Source of the DNA: Candidatus Thorarchaeota archaeon
GTDB lineage: Archaea > Asgardarchaeota > Thorarchaeia > Thorarchaeales > Thorarchaeaceae
Length of the DNA: 64,000 nt
Reading direction: 5' to 3'
Assembly: GCA_029858305.1 (NCBI GenBank)
Contig: JAOUFI010000004.1
Span: 23,862-87,861, forward strand
This document shows positions 37,061 through 46,233 of the stretch, in pieces; the first letter of the stretch is position 1; the number at the start of each line of letters is the position of its first letter. The notes under the pieces were generated by a model. The model did not search any database. It was not told the origin of the DNA and was given only the letters and a program-made list of their open reading frames with translations. Both the position numbers and the translations under genes were made by a program.

Positions 37061-37531
37061 CTATTCTTGAGTTATGCTAGCACCAATGATACCAGGGATA
37101 AAGAGAAGGAAGAATGCTATTCCAAGATCAATTGCCATTGTTTGAATCTCAGATAACAAAGCACTGAAATCAAAGGCACCGCCTGCCATACTTAGCAAGA
37201 AGTAGCATAGGAATAAGATTATGATAACAAGTATGGAAACTGGGAGCATCTTCACACGATTCTTGGAAACTAAACCTGATACAAACCCAGCAACAACCAA
37301 TGTTATGAGAGGGAGATATAATGAGTGAAGTGCCAGTGAATATGGTTTCAGCAACAACTCGAAGATCATAGATAATTGAATCATCATATTAGGGATGATT
37401 CCACCTATGAGTACAGCTGCAAGGGTAATAACGTCCATATACAACTGGAGTGCCGCAAGTAAGACTACAATTATAATTGCCACAACTAATGCGATTATTG
37501 TTCTTTTCAATAGAGATGTCACATCCTTCAA
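37061..37531 (-). CDS. Integral membrane protein, unknown function
   Basis: 156 aa with about four hydrophobic segments. Confidence 0.6.
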   Translation of the reverse strand: MKDVTSLLKRTIIALVVAIIIVVLLAALQLYMDVITLAAVLIGGIIPNMMIQLSMIFELLLKPYSLALHSLYLPLITLVVAGFVSGLVSKNRVKMLPVSILVIIILFLCYFLLSMAGGAFDFSALLSEIQTMAIDLGIAFFLLFIPGIIGASITQE

Positions 37532-37699
37532 TTTGGAACCTGTTAAGGCATCATTGAGCGCAAAGAAGAGTCTTATATTTCTTGGTTATGTAGTAATATG
37601 CCGCTTACTAACGAACAGGGCAGATATGTTTCAACTCTGTGAAACATGAGTTGACTCTCACAGATTGTGTGAGTTGATTCCCAATCTGAAAAAGAGAAT

Positions 37700-38428
37700 C
37701 TATATTTTTTTACCGATCGGACATACGTCCATGCATCTCGTACATTCGATGTAACTGTTTGGAGTAGGTCTCTGGAAGAGTCTTTGTTCTTCTTTTCTTA
37801 CAAACTCAGGAACATCCGTTGAACCTGGACACTCAGCTGAGTACACCATGCAGTGAGTGATATTCAATCTATAGGGCTCAATTGCGTTGGTTGGACAGAC
37901 TTTGACGCATTTATCACAGTCTCCACACAGATCGCGCTCAAATGGTGAGTCGATATCAAGGATTGCATCTGTTAGGATTGCTATCAGCTTAATTCTTGGA
38001 CCAAAAACTGGCGATATCAAGAGAGTGTTCTTCCCCTGAGAGCCTACTCCGCACTTGACTGCAGCAGTCTTGAGCGGAATATTTACTGACCATTTAGCAT
38101 CAAACCCTCTTCGATGTAAGAAATCAACAATGCCCCATGCTTTGTTTTTCATGATCTCATCAGAGAAGTAGTGGCTCTCATAATGTGATTCATCTTTGCA
38201 ATCCTTCGGAGGTTCAACATTCAAGTTAAACGTCTTATCCCATGAGTGCCATGCCAGTAATATGACTGACTTCACCGTCTGCAATTCTTCCTCAAGATTG
38301 TTTAGTCTACGAATCTTCCCAACCCAGCCATATGGCAAATCACGGAGCATCTCTGGTTTCGTGATTCCAATAGAGACAAAGCCCGTTTCCATAGCCATGT
38401 CTTTCAATTCATTAGACAATGTTGACAT
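37700..38428 (-). CDS. QueG-like / 2x[4Fe-4S] ferredoxin-type protein
   Basis: CGVGSQGKNTLLISPVFGPRIKLIAILTDAILD, CGDCDKCVKVCPTNAI, CTRCMDVCP; resembles epoxyqueuosine reductase / reductive-dehalogenase C-terminal half. Confidence 0.8.
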   Translation of the reverse strand: MSTLSNELKDMAMETGFVSIGITKPEMLRDLPYGWVGKIRRLNNLEEELQTVKSVILLAWHSWDKTFNLNVEPPKDCKDESHYESHYFSDEIMKNKAWGIVDFLHRRGFDAKWSVNIPLKTAAVKCGVGSQGKNTLLISPVFGPRIKLIAILTDAILDIDSPFERDLCGDCDKCVKVCPTNAIEPYRLNITHCMVYSAECPGSTDVPEFVRKEEQRLFQRPTPNSYIECTRCMDVCPIGKKI

Positions 38429-38520
38429 GTTGATTCATGGATTGAGATGGTATTTGACTCTTCAGCCGACATATGATGGTAGTAAATTTTTCTGGACATT
38501 TCGCCAACGTGCTGGATCTG

Positions 38521-39426
38521 TCAAAACTTCTTAATCAGATAGTACTCCTTCACTCCGTTTGGATAGGCATCTGACACTCCATATGCACTATATCCGTGTT
38601 TGTGGAAAAATTCAAGATTCTGAAATGTGAAGCATGCTGTCTGAACGGCAATGCAGTTATTGTCTCTTGCAAGTGCTTCTGCCTTCATCAAGAGACCCGT
38701 CCCATAGCCTTGACTATGATATCTCTCATCGACCCAGAATTCTTCAATATTCATGGTCCCGAGAGTGGTATATCCTAATATGCCGCCAATTACTTGCCCG
38801 TGGTCATTCTTAATGATCGATTTGATTTCAAGCTCTCGATTTTCCCTCCGTAGTTCTCCAACCTGCTCATCCACATGCTTTCCCATTCCTGCATGTACGA
38901 TTTTCTGAGATTCTTCCGTCGAATCTTCATAGATACCAAACCGAGAAGGGATTTTCTTCTTCAATGAATTATAATCAATCGTATCAAGACGTTTCATAAG
39001 GATGTATTCCCTAATTCCATTCACATATCCTTCATAGGTAGCTATCATTTTGTAGCCTATTGCCTGATAGAAGTCAGGAGCTTGCCACGAGAATGTATAT
39101 GTCTGAGATGCCAGACATCCATTTCTTTTCGCTATTCTTTCTGCTTCTAGAACAAGGTCTTTCCCATAGCCCAACCCTTTGTACCTGTCATCAACCCAGA
39201 GAACATCGAGGTACTGGGTCCAGTAAACCATGCTTGTCATAACTCCACCTACAATCCTACCTTCATGGTCTTTGAGTACAACACTAATCCAGTATTTGGG
39301 ACTGTTGAATTCTCCATCTGTCTGCTTGAGATTATATGATTCAAATCCCTTTTGGAACTCGATCACATCCTCTTCTGATGGATTTGTTATGATTGAAAAT
39401 CTACCAAGGTCTGATTTTCGGGTCAT
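38521..39426 (-). CDS. Tandem two-domain GNAT acetyltransferase
   Basis: Two GNAT A-motifs: LWVDDRYKGLGYGKDLVLEAERIAKRNG and FWVDERYHSQGYGTGLLMKAEALARDNN. Confidence 0.88.
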   Translation of the reverse strand: MTRKSDLGRFSIITNPSEEDVIEFQKGFESYNLKQTDGEFNSPKYWISVVLKDHEGRIVGGVMTSMVYWTQYLDVLWVDDRYKGLGYGKDLVLEAERIAKRNGCLASQTYTFSWQAPDFYQAIGYKMIATYEGYVNGIREYILMKRLDTIDYNSLKKKIPSRFGIYEDSTEESQKIVHAGMGKHVDEQVGELRRENRELEIKSIIKNDHGQVIGGILGYTTLGTMNIEEFWVDERYHSQGYGTGLLMKAEALARDNNCIAVQTACFTFQNLEFFHKHGYSAYGVSDAYPNGVKEYYLIKKF

Positions 39427-39664
39427 TTGAAAGCATCTCTGTTAGAATATACGTGCCATCAGAATTTGCTCACTTAACAGCTATGGAAAAGGCCATTTTT
39501 CTAATTTCCGAAGAATCCCGAGAATAAAGGTAGAAGAGATAGGATGATACCGATAACTATAGGCAGAAAATTTCCTGTCGATCTCAGAGGCGATAATTCA
39601 TTACTAGGATTGAAGGTATGAAACTTTATACGGATTGGAGAGCAGTTACTTCTGAGGTAAGTAT

Positions 39665-39829
39665 GTGGGATTTCGTGATTTCTTACGAATATGGCATGCA
39701 GACCGTGTTATTTCGGAAATCAAATGCCCCTTCTGCAAAAAATCTATCGCCAATAATGAAATTGAACAATCAGGTTCACTGATTATCTGTCCTAATTGTA
39801 AGAGGAAATTTAGATCTGGCAGTACCTAA
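39665..39829 (+). CDS. 54-aa zinc-ribbon protein (absent from ORF track)
   Basis: GTG start after gaggtaa SD-like sequence; translation (M)GFRDFLRIWHADRVISEIKCPFCKKSIANNEIEQSGSLIICPNCKRKFRSGST*, with CPFC-x18-CPNC zinc knuckles. Confidence 0.65.
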   Translation: MGFRDFLRIWHADRVISEIKCPFCKKSIANNEIEQSGSLIICPNCKRKFRSGST

Positions 39830-39928
39830 AAACATGTGGAATTAGAATTTTCATAATGTAGTGGAAGCAAGATCATCTCACAGCTGTTTTTAGAAATCTC
39901 CGTTACTAGAAGAGTACGATTCATTCCC

Positions 39929-40795
39929 TTAATAGTCGGTAAGCCCTAAAATCTCAATGGTTTTTGCCCACAGTTGTTTTTGAAGACTTTCGTCATTAGA
40001 GATTTCTGTAGTGGTCACTACTTGCTTCTTTGAGAAGCACTTTCCAGATAGTCCCTCTACATCTGACGATACTGCAACATACACTGATGTCTCAGCGCCT
40101 TCCTTCGGGCTCAATTGAAAGGGCTTCATCATCCCAAACATGAGACCCTGCATACGGCTGCCACTATTCTTTCCTAGATTTGTTGCCACAAATCCAGGGA
40201 GGACTGCATTAACTGCTACACCAGTTCCTTCTAGATTTCGAGCAAGAGTATAAGTATGCATCAATAGGAGCAATTTGGCATTTCTATAGACTTTCTGAGA
40301 ACTGTATTTTCTCTTACTCTGGAGATCGTCTAAAACAAAATCACCGGATTTGTACAATCCAGAACAGAGATTGATTACCCGTGATGGCGCACTGGATTTG
40401 AGCAGGGGTAGAAGGCGTCTCGTCAAAAGGAAGGGACCGAGATAATTAACTGCAAACGTGCGTTCAAAACCATCTTCCGTCATTTGACGTCTACTAAAGA
40501 CTGCACCTGCATTGTTCACGAGCACATGTAGAGAATTATGGTTGCTCTTGAACTCCGATACAAACCTTTCAATTGATGCTTTAGATGCAACATCACATTG
40601 CATCAGTTCAATTTGCAATTCTTTAGTTTCATGATGAAAGGAATCAAGCGCTGCTCGTCCACGCTCAAGATTGCGTACTGCCATAATCACACTTGCACCC
40701 ATCTCTGCCAAGGCAAGAGCAGTTTCTTTGCCTATTCCAGAATTACTACCGGTTATAATGCAGATCTTACCATCCATGTTTGCCATAGAACTCAC
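39929..40795 (-). CDS. Short-chain dehydrogenase/reductase (retinol dehydrogenase-like)
   Basis: CIITGSNSGIGKETALALAEMGASVIMAVRN, VLVNNAGAVFSRR, FAVNYLGPFLLTRRLLP. In the YxxxK region, YSSQKVYRNAKLL. Confidence 0.9.
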   Translation of the reverse strand: MSSMANMDGKICIITGSNSGIGKETALALAEMGASVIMAVRNLERGRAALDSFHHETKELQIELMQCDVASKASIERFVSEFKSNHNSLHVLVNNAGAVFSRRQMTEDGFERTFAVNYLGPFLLTRRLLPLLKSSAPSRVINLCSGLYKSGDFVLDDLQSKRKYSSQKVYRNAKLLLLMHTYTLARNLEGTGVAVNAVLPGFVATNLGKNSGSRMQGLMFGMMKPFQLSPKEGAETSVYVAVSSDVEGLSGKCFSKKQVVTTTEISNDESLQKQLWAKTIEILGLTDY

Positions 40796-41028
40796 ACATT
40801 CATCTTCGCAACTAACATGATTGCTCTACAACCATTTGATCGATATGTAAAACACTATCGGTCAAACAAGAAATGATGTTTGGACAATTAACGTCAATCT
40901 TAATGGACAAGTAGATTCCATTCTTGAATACTGAGTATTGTGCTAGATTTCATCCGAAACAGTAAAATATGCGACATAATGGCGTGTGTGTCGATGTGTT
41001 CAATCAAACATATCGTTGGTGATAAAAT

Positions 41029-42027
41029 ATGCGCAGAGAATCACGGATAATTGCCACGATAGCAGTGATTGCAGTCATCTTGAGTGGAGCGGCGTTCTAC
41101 CTTTACCTGAGTCAAGTTGAGGGAAAAGAAACACTCACAATCTCGACAACGACGAGCCTCTATGATACAGGTCTGCTCGACTTAATCAAAGATACGTACG
41201 AACAGAGAAATCCGAACGTGATTCTTGCATTCATTTCTGCAGGGACTGGAATCGCTATAACTCACGCAAAGAATGGAGACGCAGATATGATTCTAGTACA
41301 CTCACCTTCTCAGGAATTAGCATTCATGCAAGAGGGGTATGGTGTAAATAGAAAGATATTCGCATACAATTACTTCGCTATTGTCGGGGCATCTGCAGAT
41401 GTGGTGGGCATAAATCAGACGGATCCTATAGAAGCCCTTCAAGCAATCTACACATACGGACACGCGCATAATACGAGCCTTTGGGTGAGTCGTGATGATC
41501 TATCTGGCACGAACTCAAAAGAGATAGCTCTGTGGACTGCGGCAGGTTATAATTACACAGAACTCAAGGATGAGTTTTGGTTCATTTCATCAGGGCTTGG
41601 AATGGGTTCCACCCTAAATATAGCAGATGAGCAATCATTGTACACCCTATCAGACATTGGAACATATCTCAAATACAAAGCTGATGGCCTGATAACACTT
41701 GAACAGCTCGTTGCAGAAGGTCAAGATCTTCTCAATGTCTACAGTGGTATAGCTGTTAACAGCATAACTGTAACTAGTATAAAATTCGCATTAGCAATGG
41801 ATTTCATAAAGTGGCTGGTGAATGATACTGCCCAAGCGTTAATTGCAGCCTATGGGGTCGCAGATTATGGCCAAGGATTATTCTTACCGGCGGTAAATAT
41901 AATCAAGGATCAAGCCCCAGCTCAGATTTTTGAATGGATACGCGACTATTCTTTCTTTGATGAGGGCGGTCAACTATATGAATGCCCTCCAGCATGGCGG
42001 TCTGGAGATTTCGGTCTCTACATCTAG
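41029..42027 (+). CDS. tupA: Tungstate ABC transporter substrate-binding protein
   Basis: LTISTTTSLYDTGLLDLIKDTYEQRNPNVILAFISAGTGIAITHAKNGDADMILVHSPSQELAFMQEGYG...FAYNYFAIVG; TupA-like; upstream of permease and ATPase. Confidence 0.9.
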   Translation: MRRESRIIATIAVIAVILSGAAFYLYLSQVEGKETLTISTTTSLYDTGLLDLIKDTYEQRNPNVILAFISAGTGIAITHAKNGDADMILVHSPSQELAFMQEGYGVNRKIFAYNYFAIVGASADVVGINQTDPIEALQAIYTYGHAHNTSLWVSRDDLSGTNSKEIALWTAAGYNYTELKDEFWFISSGLGMGSTLNIADEQSLYTLSDIGTYLKYKADGLITLEQLVAEGQDLLNVYSGIAVNSITVTSIKFALAMDFIKWLVNDTAQALIAAYGVADYGQGLFLPAVNIIKDQAPAQIFEWIRDYSFFDEGGQLYECPPAWRSGDFGLYI

Positions 42028-42054
42028 AAAAAAAAGTAAGGAGTGATGAAGTAA

Positions 42055-42717
42055 ATGACAGTAGAGAGTGACCTGTTGCAGATAACCCTACAGAGCCTTT
42101 TCATATCCGGCTCAGCAGCTCTCTTTGCATCCGTGATTGGCCTTCCCGTTGGTCTAGTCTTGGGACTTAAACGGTTCAGAGGAAGGCATGCAATAATCGG
42201 AGTGTTCAACTCATTATTAGGCATTCCAACAGTGGCATTGGGTCTCCTTCTCTACCTTGTTTTCTCGAATGCAGGACCATTGGGATTCCTTCACATGCTC
42301 TACACTCCTATTGGAATAATCGTGGGACAGACGATTCTAGTCCTTCCCATAATGATTAGTGTCACCACAGAAACACTATTGGGCGTGGATGAATCCATCC
42401 GCAACCTCGCTCTTACTATGGGCGCTGATGAGCAGGCTGCTGCTTTCTCAGTAGTCCGTGAGTCAGTTGGCGGATTACTCTTAGCTATATCTGCGAGTTT
42501 TAGCAGAGCAATTGCTGAGCTTGGAGTGGCACTGATGATTGGTGGAAATATCAGGGGAATCACAAGAGTACTAACAACATCCATTGCTCTTGAAACGACA
42601 AGGGGTGAAATAGCCCTTGGGCTGGGTTTGACAGTGATTCTGATCGTGCTTATTCTCATTGTCAATGCTGGCTTGAATATATTGAAGCGACGGGTTCAGT
42701 GGTGGCTATGGGAATAG
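42055..42717 (+). CDS. tupB: Tungstate ABC transporter permease
   Basis: LQITLQSLFISGSAALFASVIGLPVGL...; EAA-like loop RESVGGLLLAISASFSRAIAELGVALMIGGNIRG. Confidence 0.9.
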   Translation: MTVESDLLQITLQSLFISGSAALFASVIGLPVGLVLGLKRFRGRHAIIGVFNSLLGIPTVALGLLLYLVFSNAGPLGFLHMLYTPIGIIVGQTILVLPIMISVTTETLLGVDESIRNLALTMGADEQAAAFSVVRESVGGLLLAISASFSRAIAELGVALMIGGNIRGITRVLTTSIALETTRGEIALGLGLTVILIVLILIVNAGLNILKRRVQWWLWE

Positions 42718-43781
42718 TTGAACTTCGAGATGTCACAGTAGAATTCGGAACTGTAAAAGCTCTGGATAGCATCAATGTTGATATTCACGCGGGGGAGATG
42801 TTTTCGGTTATTGGACCAAATGGTGCCGGGAAGACCACAGCGCTCAGAGTCATTGCAGGACTACTCAATCCCTCAGCAGGAGAGGTGTATTTCCATGGAG
42901 AACTCATGGAAAAATCAAACAGGCATGCATTAAGACGGCAGGCTCCAATGGTCTTCCAGAAGCCAGTGCTTTTCAACACGACACTCTTCAAAAATGTGGC
43001 ATATGGACTTAGAATAAGAGGTATGGCTGAAGAAGAGATCCGGAAACGAGTGCTGGAAGTGCTTGAGATGGTACAACTGGCCAATTTACAGGACAGATTA
43101 GGAAGAAATCTCTCGGGAGGAGAACAACGTCGAGCTACATTAGCAATGGCAATTGTCCTGGATACTGAGCTTTTACTTGTTGATGAGCCAACAGCCTATC
43201 TAGATAGTGAGAGCGCTGAAATTGTTGAGTCCACGCTCCAGCGGCTCAATTCAGAGCGAGGCACAACTACCGTGATGGTGACTCATAACATTCTGCAGGC
43301 TCAAGTTCTAGCTAATAGGGCGGCTATGATGAAACAAGGTCGGATTCAGAAGATCGGTACAGTGAGCGAGATATTCAGAACAGAACTTGACAGCCTCCTG
43401 CACGAAGAATTCAAGATGAACACGTACTCAGGAACTGCAAAAGCAAGTGGCAAGATGACTCAAAACGGAATGCTTGTACAGATTGACTTAGGCAATGGTG
43501 TAGAAATAGAAGCCCTTTCAAAGCGAGAAGGTAACGTTACAGTAATGATTCCCCCCGACGATATTATTGTTTCAAGAGAAGAGGTGTTTACCAGTGCGCG
43601 GAATTGTCTGATAGGAAAAATCATTGGCATCGATGAACGCGATTCTACCGTGTTCCTGACAGTTGATGTAGGATTGAGTATGACAGTTCAAATAACAAGA
43701 CGTTCTAGAGAGAAGCTTGACATTAATCTTAAGGATGAAGTGTATGTGACTTTCAAGGCATCCTCTGTAAGAGTGTTCTAG
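42699..43781 (+). CDS. tupC: Tungstate/molybdate ABC transporter ATPase with C-terminal TOBE-like domain
   Basis: Walker A GPNGAGKTTALR, signature LSGGEQRRATLAMAI, Walker B LLLVDEPTAYLD; TOBE-like C-terminus. Confidence 0.92.
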   Translation: MVAMGIVELRDVTVEFGTVKALDSINVDIHAGEMFSVIGPNGAGKTTALRVIAGLLNPSAGEVYFHGELMEKSNRHALRRQAPMVFQKPVLFNTTLFKNVAYGLRIRGMAEEEIRKRVLEVLEMVQLANLQDRLGRNLSGGEQRRATLAMAIVLDTELLLVDEPTAYLDSESAEIVESTLQRLNSERGTTTVMVTHNILQAQVLANRAAMMKQGRIQKIGTVSEIFRTELDSLLHEEFKMNTYSGTAKASGKMTQNGMLVQIDLGNGVEIEALSKREGNVTVMIPPDDIIVSREEVFTSARNCLIGKIIGIDERDSTVFLTVDVGLSMTVQITRRSREKLDINLKDEVYVTFKASSVRVF

Positions 43782-43849
43782 TGAATCAAGACAAAGAGGT
43801 TCTCGGTGGAGTTACTCCCGAAATGCATGACCAAACATAACACTTATCT

Positions 43850-44869
43850 TTGTCAACAAAACACAAGCTCCAAACCATGTCAAACTCGAATTCAAACACC
43901 CTAGAGTCTGAACAGCAAACTCCAGCAAATCAAACATATATAGATGGATTCGGGCGTCCAGTGGACTATCTCAGAGTATCCCTGACACAGAGATGTAATC
44001 ACTTTTGCTTCTTTTGCCACCACGAAGGCGAATCACATCCAAAATCTGAGATGACACTGACTGAAATTGAAAAGATTGTTGTTCATGCAACCAGACATGG
44101 TGTTCGCCGTTTGAAATTGACTGGTGGGGAACCTCTCCTTAGAGAAGACATTCTTGACATAGTCCGTATGGTATCCCCATTGGTAGAAGATTTATCGATG
44201 ACCACGAATGGAACGCTCTTGGAAGATAAGGCTCTTGATTTAAAGAGGGCAGGTCTTTCACGAGTAAACATCAGTCTGCATTCCTTGAAAGAAGATACCT
44301 ATCATAGAATCACTGGCACGAATAATCTGGAAACTGTCAAGAGAGGCATCAAGAGAGCAGTCGAAGTTGGTCTTTCCCCTGTCAAACTGAATATGACCGT
44401 TCTTCATGGCTTCAATGAAAGTGAAATTATGGATATGATGGAGTTCGCAGCGGAAACAGGATGTATACTGCAACTCATAGAATTGCAACACATGCCAAAT
44501 GACGATTCTGAGAGAAGAGAACTATGGTTCAATCTAGATTCGATTGAAGACGAGATTGGCAAGAGAGCAATTCGAACTGACCAAAGCCACATACACAGAA
44601 GGAAACAGTATGTAGTCAAAATGAACAACGGTTGTGAAGTAAAAATAGAAGTGGTGAGACCAATGCATAATTCAATGTTCTGTGAAGGATGCACCCGCTT
44701 ACGAGTCACTTCAGACGGAAAATTAAAGCCTTGTTTGTTACGTAGCGATAACCTTGTAGAAATCTTGTTTGAAGATGGAGTCCATTCTAATAAGGGATCA
44801 CTAGAGCTGGCATTCAAGGAGGCTGTCAAGAACAGGGAACCATACTGGCGAGATGAACACATAGGATGA
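43850..44869 (+). CDS. moaA: GTP 3',8-cyclase (radical SAM)
   Basis: GRPVDYLRVSLTQRCNHFCFFCHHEGE, LKLTGGEPLLREDI, MHNSMFCEGCTRLRVTSDGKLKPCLLRSDN. Confidence 0.96.
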   Translation: MSTKHKLQTMSNSNSNTLESEQQTPANQTYIDGFGRPVDYLRVSLTQRCNHFCFFCHHEGESHPKSEMTLTEIEKIVVHATRHGVRRLKLTGGEPLLREDILDIVRMVSPLVEDLSMTTNGTLLEDKALDLKRAGLSRVNISLHSLKEDTYHRITGTNNLETVKRGIKRAVEVGLSPVKLNMTVLHGFNESEIMDMMEFAAETGCILQLIELQHMPNDDSERRELWFNLDSIEDEIGKRAIRTDQSHIHRRKQYVVKMNNGCEVKIEVVRPMHNSMFCEGCTRLRVTSDGKLKPCLLRSDNLVEILFEDGVHSNKGSLELAFKEAVKNREPYWRDEHIG

Positions 44870-45285
44870 TAGAGGTTACAGAAGCAGATTTTCAAATTGA
44901 TCAGATTATCGCTGAAACAAGGAAGCCATCCATGGGATGCATTGTCTTATTTCTTGGAACAGTTAGAGATATGACTGACGACAGAGCAGTTCTAGGAATC
45001 GAGCTGGAATCTGATGAGAAAGAGGCTATCAGACAACTCACACAAGTCAGAGATGAAACAATAGAGAAGTTTGGAGTGACAGATGTTTCTATCGTTCATA
45101 GAGTTGGTTCTCTAAGCGTTGGTGAGAATATTGTTCTCATAGCAGTTGGCGCGGGGCATCGACCCGAAGCATTTGCAGGTTGTCGATACGCCATTGAACG
45201 GCTCAAGGAGTTCGTTCATATATGGAAGAAGGAAATCACGGAGGAAGGCGAGTACTGGATAGGTGATAGAAAGAATGACAAGTAG
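44866..45285 (+). CDS. moaE: Molybdopterin synthase catalytic subunit
   Basis: CIVLFLGTVRDMTDDRAVLGIELESDEKEA, IVHRVGSLSVGENIVLIAVGAGHRPEAFAGCRYAIERLKEFVHIWKKE; 4-bp overlap with moaA. Confidence 0.95.
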   Translation: MIEVTEADFQIDQIIAETRKPSMGCIVLFLGTVRDMTDDRAVLGIELESDEKEAIRQLTQVRDETIEKFGVTDVSIVHRVGSLSVGENIVLIAVGAGHRPEAFAGCRYAIERLKEFVHIWKKEITEEGEYWIGDRKNDK

Positions 45286-45730
45286 AGAGAACCTTGTAGA
45301 GATGGTAGATGTATCAGGGAAGAAGATAGTACATCGGTTTGCAGAAGCTAGGGGAGAGGTCATACTTCGTCCTGAGACCGTTGCTGAAATACGGAAGGGC
45401 ACCACAAAGAAAGGAAATGTTATCGCAGTATCGGAAATCGCAGGAATCATGGCTGCAAAGAAGACATCTGAGATTATCCCTTTATGCCATCAAGTTCCAC
45501 TCTCATCGGTTCAAATCAGTTTTGATTTTGATGAGGACAGGATTCATTCATGTTGTAGAGTCGCAGCAACATATGCAACCGGTGTAGAAATGGAAGCGCT
45601 TGTAGGAGTAACCACTGCGCTCCTCTCAGTGTGGGATATGGTAAAGTATCTAGAGAAAGATGAGAATGGCCAATATCCAACTGCTAGAATCGAGAATGTA
45701 AGAGTCACAATTAAGAAGAAGGACGACTAG
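45263..45730 (+). CDS. moaC: Cyclic pyranopterin monophosphate synthase
   Basis: MVDVSGKKIVHRFAEARGEVILRPET, MAAKKTSEIIPLCHQVPLSSVQISFDFDEDR, TGVEMEALVGVTTALLSVWDMVKYLEKDENGQYP. Confidence 0.97.
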   Translation: MIERMTSRENLVEMVDVSGKKIVHRFAEARGEVILRPETVAEIRKGTTKKGNVIAVSEIAGIMAAKKTSEIIPLCHQVPLSSVQISFDFDEDRIHSCCRVAATYATGVEMEALVGVTTALLSVWDMVKYLEKDENGQYPTARIENVRVTIKKKDD

Positions 45731-45732
45731 CC

Positions 45733-46233
45733 TTGATGAACGAACATAGACGGGATCAAAAGGTGGCAGCCGGATTCGCAGTTCTAATTGTCAGTGACAG
45801 CCGAACAAAGGAAACAGATGAATCAGGCAAGATCGCTAAAGAGTTGATAGAGAAAGCTGGGCATATAGTAAAAGCATATGATATTGTGAAAAATGAAAAC
45901 AGCCAGATTGAAAATATATTCAAGAAGTACGCTGAAAATTCTGATATTAGGGTGATTCTCACTAGTGGTGGCACAGGTGTGAGTAAGAAAGACAAAACGG
46001 TCAGTACACTAGCTCCATTGTTTGAGCAGTCACTTCCAGGTTTTGGAGAACACTTTAGACGCCTCAGTTACGAAGACGTGGGAGTGGCAGGTATCTATAG
46101 TAGGTCTACAGCAGGTATTATCAAGAAGCAGGTCGTCTTTTGCTTGCCAGGATCAAAGAATGCTGTTCGTACTGCCCTTACTGAAATAATTCTGCCAGGT
46201 ATTGGACATCTATTATGGGAGATGGACAGATGA
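45733..46233 (+). CDS. moaB: Molybdopterin adenylyltransferase
   Basis: FAVLIVSDSRTKETDESGKIAKELIEKAGH, VILTSGGTGVSKKDKTVSTLAPLFEQSLPGFGEHFRRLSYEDVG, VFCLPGSKNAVRTAL. Confidence 0.94.
   Translation: MMNEHRRDQKVAAGFAVLIVSDSRTKETDESGKIAKELIEKAGHIVKAYDIVKNENSQIENIFKKYAENSDIRVILTSGGTGVSKKDKTVSTLAPLFEQSLPGFGEHFRRLSYEDVGVAGIYSRSTAGIIKKQVVFCLPGSKNAVRTALTEIILPGIGHLLWEMDR

Noticed and set aside
40961-41034. 12-nt direct repeat taaaatatgcg at 40963 and at the tupA start as a regulatory repeat
   Set aside because: AT-rich short repeat; one copy includes the start codon and there is no further support.
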